Shown in pieces: positions 1 through 10,200 of a stretch of DNA of 64,000 bases. The DNA comes from Epichloe hybrida (Eukaryota > Ascomycota > Sordariomycetes > Hypocreales > Clavicipitaceae), in contig JAFEKR010000006.1 of assembly GCA_019022495.1 (NCBI GenBank), positions 2,604,001-2,668,000 on the forward strand, read 5' to 3'. Under the pieces are notes generated by a model. That model made no database searches. It worked only from the letters and a program-made list of their open reading frames with translations, and was not told where the DNA came from. Every line of letters begins with the position of its first letter. Position 1 is the first letter of the stretch. A program made the position numbers and the translations under genes.

Positions 1-359
1 ATTAAATATAATTAAATACTTACTAGATAATTTACGGAAAGTTAGTAGTAAAGGTAGGAGTAATTTACCTTATTTACTAATAGCATAATAAAGCACGCTA
101 TAATAAAGGGATAGGCTTAATAAGACTAAGTAAGGGTATATGTAAGGGCTTAGGCTTTGCCTAAGCATTTTCTATATAGTAGGAAGGATAAGGGCAAGTA
201 AGATTAGGTAAGGTAAGGAAAGGGGGGCTTATATAAGGAGCTAAGGGGGTATAAGGGGCATTACTAGGGATAGCCTCTTCTCCTTTCCCTTCTCTTCCCT
301 AAGTCTCTCAATACCATATCGACGCCCTATTACAGCCGCCTAGGGGCCAGTCCATAACA
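1..359 (-). repeat. Possible LTR, cut by the window edge
   Basis: Read on the minus strand from 359, the sequence opens TGTTATGGACTGGCCCC, a TG-start typical of an LTR. It has a TATA-like CTTATATAAG at 238-247 inside a stretch richer in G and C than its surroundings. The other end, any partner LTR and any target duplication lie outside the window or cannot be recognised. It could equally be a promoter-like fragment of another repeat, so this is a weak call. Confidence 0.25.
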
Positions 360-585
360 TTTGTAATTAAATATAATTATTTTTTATTTTTTAATATTTA
401 GGTAAAGTAATTAGAAATTAATAGTAAGAAATATCTTAAATAATTAGAAAAGTATATATTAGGTTTCTTAAAATATAGATAAAGGTTAAATTACTATACT
501 AATCTTAATTATAATATATAAAACTAATAAAACTTACTTTTTAAGCTTATTTCTTAGAAAAATATTAAAAACTTACTTTTATATA
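360..585. other. AT-rich spacer, no gene seen
   Basis: AT-rich sequence with stops in all frames. I see nothing in it beyond simple AT-rich words. Confidence 0.6.
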
Positions 586-1090
586 CACCTTCTTTTTAAG
601 AGAAAATCATAAATATCTTAGCAAATAAGCTATAAAGAAGTTAATACTATTATTAGTAAGACCCACTTTAGACTCACTTTTAAGTATACTATCTTTTAAA
701 GAGAAAATCATAAATATCTTAGCAAATAAGCTATTAAGAAGTTAATACTATTATTAGTAAGACCCACTTTAGACCCACTTTTATATATACTTTCTTTTTA
801 AGAGAAAATCATAAATATCTTAGCAAATAAGCTATTAAGAAGTTAATACTATTATTAGTAAGACCCACTTTAGACCCACTTTTAAGTATACTATCTTTTT
901 AAGAGAAAATCATAAATATCTTAGCAAATAAGCTATAAAGAAGTTAGTACTATTATTAGTAAGACCCACTTTAGACCTACTTTTAAGTATACTATTGGTT
1001 TAAGAGAAAATCATAAATATCTTAGTAAATAAGCTATTAAGAAGTTAATACTATTATTCGTAAGACCTACTTCAGACCCACTTTTATATT
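586..1090. repeat. 101-bp tandem repeat, about five copies
   Basis: The word AGAGAAAATCATAAATATC recurs at 599, 700, 801, 902 and 1003, a constant step of about 101 bases. Each unit carries a conserved run containing AAGACCCACTTTAGACC. Copies differ mainly by transitions and one-base indels. A further partial unit lies at 1648-1745, after the GC-richer insert, so the array was probably once continuous. No coding frame runs through it. Confidence 0.9.
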
Positions 1091-1091
1091 T

Positions 1092-1647
1092 TGTTGGGGC
1101 AAAACAACCACCCCAAAACAATGGAAAAGAGGGATCTAACGATAATGATGATAATGACGAAAATAACGATATTGACGGTATTGACGAATTCGATGATATC
1201 AGTAATTAAACCTAGATATTGGGATCTAGGTCTGCGATATTTGCGATCCATCGCGAGGATTGAAGCTAGGAAAAGCTACCTAGCTAGGCAGCTAGATAAT
1301 CTTAAATAATCTCAAATAAGCTCATATTTATCTTAGGAAAACACAGGTAAAATCTCGATTTGAATAATCTAAGCTAAAGGTAACGAAGGGAGAGTTGATT
1401 TTCTATGAAAAGGGAGGGAATCTAGGGCTTTTATCTAGCTAGGGGGTTAGGGGCTAGGCCGGATCTAATGTGGTTGAATTGATCCGACAATCCGATAGAT
1501 CCGAGGTCGAAGGGGCTAGAGGTCTCAAGGGATCCGATAGATCTAAGGTCTAAGGGGCTAGAGGTCTCGAGGGATCCGATAGATCCGAGGTCTAAGGGGC
1601 TAGAGGTCTTGTGAGAGAGGTCTCTAGGGGTTATATTCCTAGCTACA
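1092..1647. mobile_element. GC-richer insert inside the 101-bp array; possible solo LTR
   Basis: This block is visibly richer in G and C than its flanks and splits the 101-bp array. It begins TGTTGGGGC and can be read as ending AGCTACA, the TG...CA form of an LTR. The 5-base flanks (TATTT and TAATA) do not match well. The first 29 bases form an imperfect hairpin (GGGG...CCCC). A short open frame at 1132-1209 encodes an acidic Asp/Asn-rich peptide, while the overlapping ATG frame gives an unlikely Ile/Met/Thr-rich one. It may be a solo LTR or a relic of another element; the family is not recognised. Confidence 0.4.
1489..1614. repeat. 42-bp tandem repeat, three copies
   Basis: TCCGATAGAT recurs at 1491, 1533 and 1575, exactly 42 bases apart. 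Each copy is followed by AAGGGGCTAGAGGTCT. The three copies differ at only a few positions, mostly C/T or G/A. It lies within the GC-richer insert. Confidence 0.9.
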
Positions 1648-1745
1648 TAATATATACTTTCTTTTTAAAAAAAATTATAAATATCTAAGCAAATAAGCTA
1701 TAAATAAGCTATAAATAAGTTAATTGTATTATAAATAAACCTTAT
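1648..1745. repeat. Partial, diverged copy of the 101-bp unit
   Basis: It contains ATAAATATCTAAGCAAATAA and then two tandem copies of GCTATAAATAA, matching the interior of the array on the other side of the insert. It is more diverged than the five left-hand copies. Confidence 0.7.
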
Positions 1746-2365
1746 TTTTATACTTAATTTTTATTTATACCTTTAATATACTATATTATTATTTTATAGC
1801 TTTAAATTCTTATAAACCTAAATAACTTACTAGCTTTTTAATTACCTTTACTAAAAAGAAATAAACTTTTATTTTTTAAAAGTATAATATTTATTTATTA
1901 ATTCTAAAAAAATAGATTTTATATCCTATTTTAAATTAATTAACTTTAAATAATATAAGCTTCTTAAAGATTTCTATATTAGTCCTTAATATAATTATTT
2001 AGACTTATAATATATTATTTTATATTAAATTTAAAAGTATATATAGGGTATTATTTAGTAAAATAACCACTTAGGTTAAATAATATAATATTAAATCTTA
2101 GAAATTAGATTTATTAGTATTTTAAAATCTTATAATATAAAAAGAAATTCAAGAATTTCTATTATACTCTTAAGCCTATATAATATACCCTATACCCTAA
2201 GATATAACTAATAATCTAAAACTAAGGAAACTTAAATAATTTATAGTAAATAAACTAAAATAGTAATCAAATTAATGCTAATATTAACTTAATAGAGAAA
2301 AATCTATATAATATTATAAGATCTTAACATACCCCACTTTTATTTTCCCCTAACATTATATTTAT
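1746..2365. other. AT-rich spacer, no gene seen
   Basis: Very AT-rich, with stops in all frames. No protein similarity, RNA gene or clear repeat noticed. Confidence 0.6.
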
Positions 2366-2486
2366 AATGTTTGTAATGTAATGTAATGTAATATGTAATA
2401 ATTACACATTACATTACATTACATTACATTACATTACACATTACATCTAAACCCTAAATATTACATTATATTATATTACATTACAT
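2366..2486. repeat. (ATTAC/GTAAT)n microsatellite forming an inverted repeat
   Basis: Direct TGTAATG repeats at about 2370-2400 are followed by the complementary ATTAC repeats at about 2402-2446, with more ATTAC-like copies to 2486. The two halves can pair as a long hairpin around the centre near 2400. Confidence 0.85.
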
Positions 2487-2931
2487 GCTCTGCGCTTATT
2501 ATATTAGAGATAATGCTTTAACTACTTATCCCTAGTAGCACTACTCCTAAGCAAAGAATAAGGAAAACTATATATAATCCTTAGTAAAGTAGCCTTAATT
2601 AGTAAGTGCCTCTTAAAGTTAGCATAGCTAGTATATAAGTAATATATATAAAAGTACTTATAGAAGTAAATAGCGTTAGCTTCTATAATAAAATAGTAAG
2701 GATAGGTATATAATAAGTTAGGGTAAATAAAGTCTAATTAAAATTAATTAAAATAGTCTAGAGTTATAAGAAGGAAAAGGGAGTAATATAATAGTAAGTT
2801 ATAATAAAATTTATATTATAAAGCTAACTAATTTATTTGTTATTGTTTTTATTATTAGCTAGTTAGCAAATAGCTATATTAAGGCTAGGGAAAGCTATTT
2901 AGGAGCCTAGCTATAAGTGAGGGGATAATTA
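2487..2931. other. Spacer left of the inverted-repeat element, no gene seen
   Basis: AT-rich with scattered TAGC/GCTA words and no open frame of note. The last bases (GGGGATAATTA) abut the left inverted repeat. Confidence 0.55.
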
Positions 2932-3140
2932 TGAGGCCCCACTTATAACACGGGTGTACCCCGCTAGCGTACCACACTGTAAGGCTAGGTTTACATAATA
3001 CTAGCAAGCTACTAGCTATAAGTTAGTGACTTGCGCGCATAACACACTTAGACCTAGCAAGCTTTAGTTAATATACGAACGCCCCTATACCTCTTGCCTA
3101 GCTATCCCTTTGTTCTTATATTCCCTCTGCTCTTAAGTCC
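2932..3140 (+). repeat. Left terminal inverted repeat of element D
   Basis: It pairs with 5163-5380. Shared inner blocks include CTAGCTATAAGTTAGT, AACACACTTAGACCTAG, AAGCTTTAGTTAATATA and CCCCTATACCTCTT. There is one indel-rich stretch near the outer third (about 2952-2985), where the copies differ in both length and sequence. Confidence 0.8.
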
Positions 3141-4115
3141 TTATTAATAGCTATATATAGTAACTTAAGGTTTTTCTCTTTACCTTATAAATCTTTAATT
3201 AAAATAAGTACCTTATAGATATTATATTAGGGAACTATTAGAGCCCCTATTACCTTTAAGATAGGTACTATAGCCTTAGCTTAATTAAGCTTATAAGTCT
3301 ATGCGAATTAAGCACTTATAATATTAATCTTAGTATAACTATTAAGATTTACTACTATTTTAATATCTTTATGCCTATAAATAGTAACTAGTATATAGAA
3401 TTAGTATTCTACTAGTACTATAGTATTTAAGGTAAAGGTAAGGGCTTTTACTTTTACCTTTAGGAGTTTTCCTAACCTTCTTATTAGTCTTTCCTTAGCT
3501 TATTATAATTATAAAAGAAATACTTTATATTACTATAGTTATAATACTATTTTCTTTCTTATAGTTTATTATTATTTAGGTAAGTAGCTAGGGTCTTTTT
3601 CTTATTCTTATTCTTATCTCTTTAGTTCTTATTTAGCTAATGCCCTTATAAGGAGTTATATCTTTAGTGTTAAGCTACCTTATATAGCCCTTTCTTTTCT
3701 AAATTATTTAGCTTTTACTTATTCTTTAATATTACCTCCTAGAATTACTAGGTAAGTTATATAATATCTTCTTATATTAGACTAGTAATATTTATATATA
3801 GGTTAATATAATCTTATAAGTTAGGAAGTAATTTTATAAAGAATATAAGAGTATAGGTTTTTTCTAAAGCTTATTCTAGGTATTTCTCTAGTAAATCTAA
3901 GTAAATACTAAACTTAATAGGACTCTAGCCCTCCTTTTGCTTTATATTTTCTAGCTATATAGCTATTTATATATTATAACTTATAGAGTCTTTAAGTAGC
4001 ATAAGGATTTAGTCTTAGAACTTATCCTAGTTATCCTTAGGATAATCCTAACTATTAGCTAGTTATTCTTTAATATATTAGTCTTATCTAGCCTAATAGT
4101 TTATATATATATAGT
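3141..4115 (-). other. Interior of element D, possible decayed minus-strand frame
   Basis: No intact frame exists. On the minus strand at about 3560-3990, one frame runs with TAA/TAG stops that could each derive from CAA/CAG, giving a Lys/Gln/Arg-rich relic. It could be the remains of a transposase, but I recognise no catalytic motif and assign no family. Confidence 0.25.
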
Positions 4116-4120
4116 TAAGT

Positions 4121-4293
4121 TGTGAGGCGCTGTACGTAGGATTATAAGGCGCGAGGCCTATAGGGTAGCCTATAGGGTGCGCAAGCAATAGTACAGGTCT
4201 TAAGTGATTATAAGGTGTAATATTAGTAATGGCTAGTATTAGCGGATCTTTTAGTTTATTAGGATTCCTAGCATACCTTCTAGGTCTCTTATA
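4121..4293. repeat. Left terminal direct repeat of the TRIM-like element
   Basis: It starts TGTGAGGCGCTGTACG and includes GGCGCGAGGCCTATAGGGTA. It matches 4535-4707 with differences that are mainly transitions. Its orientation as an LTR is not settled. Confidence 0.8.
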
Positions 4294-4332
4294 ATTATGC
4301 TAGCTATTATAGGTCTTCTAGCTAGGCTAGTC

Positions 4333-4349
4333 CTAGGTTTGAATCCTAT
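4333..4349 (+). other. tRNA-like T-arm (B-box) in the TRIM core
   Basis: A near-perfect 5-bp stem and 7-base loop, CTAGG TTTGAAT CCTAT, matches a tRNA T-arm. The B-box GGTTTGAATCC lies at 4336-4346 (consensus GGTTCRANNCC). Possible acceptor-stem pairing exists between 4287-4293 and 4350-4356. The D and anticodon arms are not convincing, so this is not called as a tRNA gene. Confidence 0.4.
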
Positions 4350-4534
4350 TATAGGTGTATAGGATTAGCTAGGCTAGGTAGCTTACATTAGGCTTATAGG
4401 GCAGGTATATAAGTGCTAGGCCTTAGGGGTTTGCAATTACTAATTATCTAAAGGCTATGGGTACTAGGCTAATCCCTAACTAGATAGTAGTAGCATGCTA
4501 GCTTAGGATAAGCCCTAGGGAAGGGAAGGATAAT

Positions 4535-4707
4535 TATAAGGCACTATACATAGGATTGTGGGGCGCGAGGCCTATAGGGTAGCCTATAGGGTGCGCAAGC
4601 AATAGTACAGGTCTTAAGTGATTGTAAGGTGTAATATTAGCAACGGCTAGTATTAGCGGATCTTTTAGTCTATTAGGATTCCTAGCACACCTTCTAGGTC
4701 TCTTATA
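4535..4707. repeat. Right terminal direct repeat of the TRIM-like element
   Basis: Partner of 4121-4293. Its first bases read TATAAGGCACTATACA against TGTGAGGCGCTGTACG in the left copy, every difference being G to A. It is followed directly by the TAAGT target duplication. Confidence 0.8.
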
Positions 4708-4712
4708 TAAGT

Positions 4713-5162
4713 ATAAAGAGAATCTTTTAGTTATCCTAGTAATACTTTTTCTTTACCTCCTTAAAGGTATAGTTAAGGTTATTAAGCTATATCTTATACT
4801 TTTATAAGTTTATAAGGTATTAGAGTTTTATAATATTTTAAACCTTAACTTCTTAGTTACTAAGGCTTAAGGATAAACTATCCTTTTAGCTTTTTTTTAC
4901 TAGTTTTTTATAAGATTATATTAAGTTAGTAAGCTTTTTTTCTTAATTCTATAGTTTCTTAAGTTACTTAAGCTAAGTAATTTACTCCTTAACTACTACC
5001 TTTTTTATTACTATAGTAAAGAGTATAGCTTTAAATAAGGTTATAAAATATAGTATATCCCTAGCTATAGTATTACTATTATCTAGCTAATTCTAAGTAA
5101 TATATAGTATAGTTCTAGTAAATTAGGTTATTCTCTCTCTTATATTACTCTTAGGTAGCTAG
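4713..5162. other. Right interior of element D, no gene seen
   Basis: AT-rich with stops in all frames. It includes Lys-rich frames on the minus strand, but no motif that I can assign. Confidence 0.5.
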
Positions 5163-5380
5163 TAAGAGAAGCTTTAGAATTATAAGAATAAAGGGATAGC
5201 TAAGTAAGAGGTATAGGGGTGTTTATATATTAACTAAAGCTTACTAGGTCTAAGTGTGTTATATATATAAGTTACTAACTTATAGCTAGTAACTTACTAG
5301 TGTTACGTAAACTTAGCCCTAGGGCGTAATACGCTTGCCTAGTGGTGCGCTAGCACGCTAGTGTTATAAGTAGGGCCTCA
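5163..5380 (-). repeat. Right terminal inverted repeat of element D
   Basis: Reverse complement partner of 2932-3140. Its outer end is GTGTTATAAGTAGGGCCTCA. It is more AT-rich than the left copy at the inner GCGCGC position (ATATATATA here), as expected from RIP. Confidence 0.8.
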
Positions 5381-5837
5381 TAAAGGATAAGGCTTATGAT
5401 TTTATTATAGTATTTTATATTATCTAGATATTTAAATTAGATCCAGTCTATTATAGGGTTATTCTTACTGCTCTAAATATTAAACTATCCTATTCCTATG
5501 TTTAGGTAGTAGTAGCTTTATACTAGCTCCCTTTCTCCTATATTAATTACTATTAGCATATTTACACTCTTACTACTAGCTTTATTATAATATAATATTA
5601 TAGGGGGGGGTAAATAGAGGTAAGAAATTCAAATATTAATATAGTTTGTATTTTAGAGGCAATTCCAGACCTTTAGAGCAGTGTAGAAGTTTATGCAAAG
5701 GTTTTTATTTTATATATAATAATAACTTTTATAAGCTTTCTTATAATTATTTTAACTAACTTTTAAATATAATACTAGGATTTACTTTTATTTTATATAC
5801 TATAATTATTATAATTAGTATTATTATAAATTTATAA
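5381..5837. other. Spacer with an 11-bp inverted repeat pair
   Basis: ACTGCTCTAAA at 5467-5477 and its exact reverse complement at 5672-5682 bound a 216-base segment, which includes a G-run at about 5603-5610. There is no target duplication and no frame. It could be a small inverted-repeat element or chance. Confidence 0.3.
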
Positions 5838-6164
5838 TATTAAAAAACATAAAAAAGAAAGTAATTTTATTTTATTAATATTTAAAAAAACTTTAAAATA
5901 CTAAATAATTATAGAGTTTAGCTTTTTTTATAGTAATTTACTTATTTATACTTATACTTATATTTTATTAAATTATTACTTATTTATTTTTAATTAAACT
6001 TTAATACTAATAATATTTTAAGTTATATAAGTTATATAAGTAATATAAGTAAAATATATATAAGCTATTTTAAGCTATTATAAGCTATTATAAGCTATTA
6101 TAAGCTATTATAAGCTATTATAAGCTATTATAAGCTATTATAAGCTAAGATTAGTTACTATAAG
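5838..6164 (+). repeat. F unit, first copy (left part), ending in a TAAGCTATTA array
   Basis: This begins AAAAAACATAAAAAAGAAAG and runs through AT-rich unique sequence. It ends in nine or so 10-bp TAAGCTATTA units (6061-6150). The same order of sequence recurs at 31927-31951 and 38725-39162. After element A1 the array resumes at 12919. Confidence 0.8.
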
Positions 6165-6420
6165 TGTTGATTCCTTCGGATCTTCATCGGTTTAATCGTG
6201 GCCAAAGACCAGACCAATTATAGGTCTAGCGCGATGCACGCGATATGATTGGCTGCATTAATTCGCCACCCCCTCTTTTACCCCACATACGGATTTCGCT
6301 TACTTTTCTAGCATCTAGACTTTCCCTCTCTTCTCTCTCTTTCCTAGCTAGCTAACTAACTATTATTAACTTTAATTATACGGGATTTATTACCTACGCA
6401 GGACCTTAGTAAATCCAACA
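6165..6420 (+). repeat. A1 5' LTR
   Basis: It starts TGTTGATTCCTTCGGATC and ends GTAAATCCAACA, so it has TG...CA ends. This is one of the less mutated LTRs of the family. The interior begins CTAATTAGTAGTTAAC, a candidate primer-binding region shared with element C. Confidence 0.95.
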
Positions 6421-7244
6421 CTAATTAGTAGTTAACTTTATAACTATAGATAAGCTAGGTATCACAAGAAAAGATATTTTTGCAGACACTACTACTACTA
6501 CCCCTTATTATACTATAATGGTTATTATAGTAGAGAGGTACGACTATATAAGTGTGCTAAAGGAAGAGACTAGAATCCTAGTTACGGACTTGTTAGGCTT
6601 CTAAGGAATTAATCTATTAACCCTTAGGCTTAGGGATATAACTTCATTATATCTATCTGGGATATTATTATTAATTATTAATTCTATTATCTATTATAAG
6701 AAAACTAACTAAATAACTAAATCTATTGCTATAAGGCATTTATTTCAAACCTAACGTTAAATAACCTTAGCTAAGCTAGCTAATATATCTATAACCCCTC
6801 TATAAATATTCCCTTTATCTAACAGACCTTTAATCTGTTTGTATAAGCATCTACGGCTTGTTTTTTTTTGCCCCCTTTATTATTAGTGCTATTTGCCCTA
6901 TACTTATTAGTAAGAAAGAGAGATTACTTTCTCCCCTCCTTTTTATAAAAAACGGAAAGGGTAATTCCTATTAATTCCTATTAATTCCTTGTTATTCTTC
7001 TTGTTACTTTTAGTTACTTTTAGTACTCCTATTATTTTCTTTGTCCCTATTGATTTATTCCTATTACTACTTTTACTGCTTTTCTTTTATTATGTTTTCC
7101 CTGTTTTCATAATCTTCTAATTTTATTAGAGCAATAACGCTCCTAAAAAGTAAAAAAAAACCCTTACAACAGTAACAGGCAAAAACAGGAGCTTAATTAG
7201 TAACAAAGAACAATAGCTTAAATATTCCTTTTATAGTTAAAGAT

Positions 7245-10200
7245 AGTAAAGGAATCTAGACCTTCTATAAGAGGAAGGGCTACTAGTAATAGCAAGGCTC
7301 TAATTATCACCCCTAAAAGACCTTAAAGGCATAAATTACCCCCATGCCTTTAATAGCTTACTTATAACTTCTTACATAACTAGAAAGAATCTATTAAGCT
7401 AGATCCAGACACTACTACATAGCTTAAGCTTAATAACCAAATTACAAGATTTATTAACCTTAGTAAGCATTAAGGATAAAGAGATAATAACCTATAGGAA
7501 TTATTCTAAGAAGACTTCGAAGGCTAGTCTAAAGACACCTTCAAAAGGGTATCCAAGGATATTATCAGAGAATTATGTAATTCTTTACAAGATTACGGCG
7601 TCCTTGTTAGGTAAGGCCTAGGATATTTAATCCTAGTATTGCTTAAGGAAGTGCTTTATTAAACCTTAATACCCCTTTGGTTATAAGAAAGATTACAAGA
7701 AAGACTACAATCTTCTAAACCCCTAAAGCCTTAATATCAATAGCCCTAACAACCTACCCTAGAAATTAACCTTCCCTAACCCTAGAGATTACTTAAACCC
7801 TCACACAAACCCCTATAATAATCCCTACTATACTAATAGCTTTACCTAGACAATTATTATTAAGAATAACTAGTGAACTATTATTCATAACAAATTATGC
7901 CTTTATAGTAACTCCTCTCTAAGGATTAGATCACAAAGAAAATCTCAGAGCTTATAAAGATATATAAGGATAGTAACTACTATAGTAAAAAGCTATATAA
8001 CTTCTTAACGCTAAAGATCACGCTCTTTAAAAATAAGTGTAATAGAATTAACCTTCCCTAAACATATTATTAGAAGGCTTTCCCTATTAATTAATAAGTA
8101 ATACTAAATAATACTACCTTAATTACCTCTTTAGGAATAACTATTCCTATAAAGAGATAATTACTCATATTTATTAACGCTTTAAGACAGAAAGTAACTA
8201 GTAATTCTATTATTATAAATAAAGTAATATAATACTAAAGAGCATAATTAAGAAGAACCCTAATAAAAGCAAGCTTAATTACCTTAAGATTATATTATTA
8301 ACCCTTAAGAAAATCCATAAAGGCCTATACTTTACTAAGACAGTAAATACTAAACTCTATAAGTAAGCCTTAAACACTATAGCTAGTGTGCCTAAGTATT
8401 AGATAGTGGAATATATATACTCCATAGGCTTTAAGAGTCTTACTAAAGACCTCCATAAGGTAATCACTATTACGAAATTAAATAAGAAGTTCTCCTAATA
8501 CCTTTAGTACTAATAAGGAGACCCTCTAGAGGCTATATTTACTAATTATTAGTATAAATAATAATCCTATAGTAGAGGAAGCTATTACAGGTAAAGCCCT
8601 AGGCTAAGCACTAAGCACTGCTTTATATATAGTAAAAGTAGCTACTAGTCTTCTAATCACTTTACTAAAGAGCATTAAAAGGAGAAAGACTACTAGTAGG
8701 CTAGTAAAACATATTATACACCCCCTTTAGAGAAGAGATTCTAGGTATTCCTTACCTCTTATAAAGGGTAGGATAATAATAAGCCTAATAAAGGCTTAGG
8801 TAAGAATTAGGAAGTATATCTTATAGCTTACATAAAAGCTAAAGATAACAATAATATTAAGAAGCTACTATTAATAGCATATCTAAGTATTATATAATTC
8901 TTCTATTCTAGACCATAGACTAACCATAACGCCACTAATATTAATATCCTAGTGACCTTAAATAATTAAGCTTTTTAACACGCATTCCTTAAATAAGAAC
9001 TCTATAAGCTATAAGAGTATAATAAAGGCTTAATCTATTACGTCTCTAAAGAACACTATTCCGAAAAGGTCTTTAGAGGAATTATGCCTAATACTAGCGC
9101 CACAGGGAAATTAAGTATAGGAGAGGCATAAGTAAAGGCTTTATTAAGATTAATACCTTTATTAAGAGTAATCCCTTGCAAACCCTAAATTATTATATTT
9201 AGCGCTAGATTAGTAGTTACAAAAGGAATCCTTTGTGTGCCTACGGAGCTTAGAGAGCTTAAATTTTACATTCTTAACATAGCTACCCCTTTTCTCTTCT
9301 TAATCACTAATATAGATAAGATATAAGTCAAGATTAATAACCTCGCTAACGTGCTTATCTAAGGCAATAAAACTATACCTATTATGTAATAATAGGGACA
9401 TCCTTAGTGGTTACTAGAGGCAATAGAGACAGTTACCTTCTACCTTTTAGAAGGAGATATCTATTAATTACATTATTAACTTAGTTACCCTTCTGTTTAA
9501 TAGCTTACAAAGATCCTTTACTAAGCTAGTTATAAAGTTAAACACTAAGTAATTAAGAAATTAACTAAAGTCTACTACTATTACTAAATACATAGAAAGG
9601 CCCCTAGCTAATTCAAATTCATAATCAAGGATAATCACGAATTTAACTACGAGATCATTGTTAATATCGTGCAAATTAATAGCTAACTAGTGCTTTACAT
9701 TATTAATTTAGCAACCTCGTTCTAAGTAGCCTAGTTCCTTAATCTAAAGAAGCAGAAGGCTTAAGACATCTAGAATGTAATCCGCGAATATTAGATTAAT
9801 ACTTATCTTAGACCCCTAGATTAGATTATCCACAATGCTAGTAACGACTTCACTTCCGCTAAATTCAGGCATTATGCTTGATTAATATTAATTAAAACTA
9901 GTAAGATACTAATTAAAGCCTATAATAGCATTAGAAAGGTTAAGAGATATCACAGACCTCTACGCTAAGCCTATAATATTATTATAGACTTAATTAGAAC
10001 AGAGCTTGCGCTAGAATAACATCTCTAAATAGCTATTAAGGTAATTAATAACTCTATAAGCCTAAATAGTATTATCCTAACCATGCTAGTCTTTAGAGGC
10101 TACCTATAAATAATAAATAAGTTACCACTAAGCGTCTTTATTATTTAATATACTAAAGTAATTTATAAGGTAACTAATAAAGTCTAACATTTTCTAGCTT

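Larger units (their letters stand above)
4121..4707. mobile_element. TRIM-like non-autonomous LTR element (587 bp)
   Basis: Two 173-bp direct repeats (4121-4293 and 4535-4707) flank a 241-bp core too small to encode anything. The repeats begin TG (TA in the second) and end TA, the expected RIP form of CA. The flanking 5-mers are both TAAGT (4116-4120 and 4708-4712), a perfect target duplication. This is the layout of a terminal-repeat retrotransposon in miniature, which depends on another element's enzymes. It sits inside element D and so is younger than D. The core holds a tRNA-like T-arm. Confidence 0.75.
2932..5380. mobile_element. Element D: TIR transposon of unassigned family
   Basis: The ends are long inverted repeats. 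The left end reads TGAGGCCCCACTTATAACAC from 2932. The right end, read inward on the minus strand from 5380, starts TGAGGCCCTACTTATAACAC. The similarity runs about 210 bases inward on each side. The length, about 2.45 kb including an inserted 0.6-kb element, and long terminal inverted repeats fit a cut-and-paste DNA transposon, for example a Mutator-like one. I could not find transposase motifs through the mutational damage. Flanks share GGATA but no clean target duplication. The family is therefore left open. Confidence 0.6.

Noticed and set aside
586..1090. CRISPR-like array
   Set aside because: The 101-bp units are contiguous tandem repeats without unique spacers, in a eukaryotic context. 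The 42-bp, 84-bp and 111-bp arrays fail for the same reason.
1091..1309. 72-codon frame starting in the GC-richer insert
   Set aside because: Composition (Ile/Met/Thr-rich) is implausible. An overlapping acidic frame at 1132-1209 looks more protein-like but is short and has no known relative.
4280..4360. tRNA gene
   Set aside because: Only the T-arm is convincing. The D and anticodon arms do not fold properly and no anticodon can be assigned.
5467..5682. Small inverted-repeat (MITE) element
   Set aside because: Only 11 bases match at the ends and no target duplication is seen. Kept only as a note in the spacer entry.
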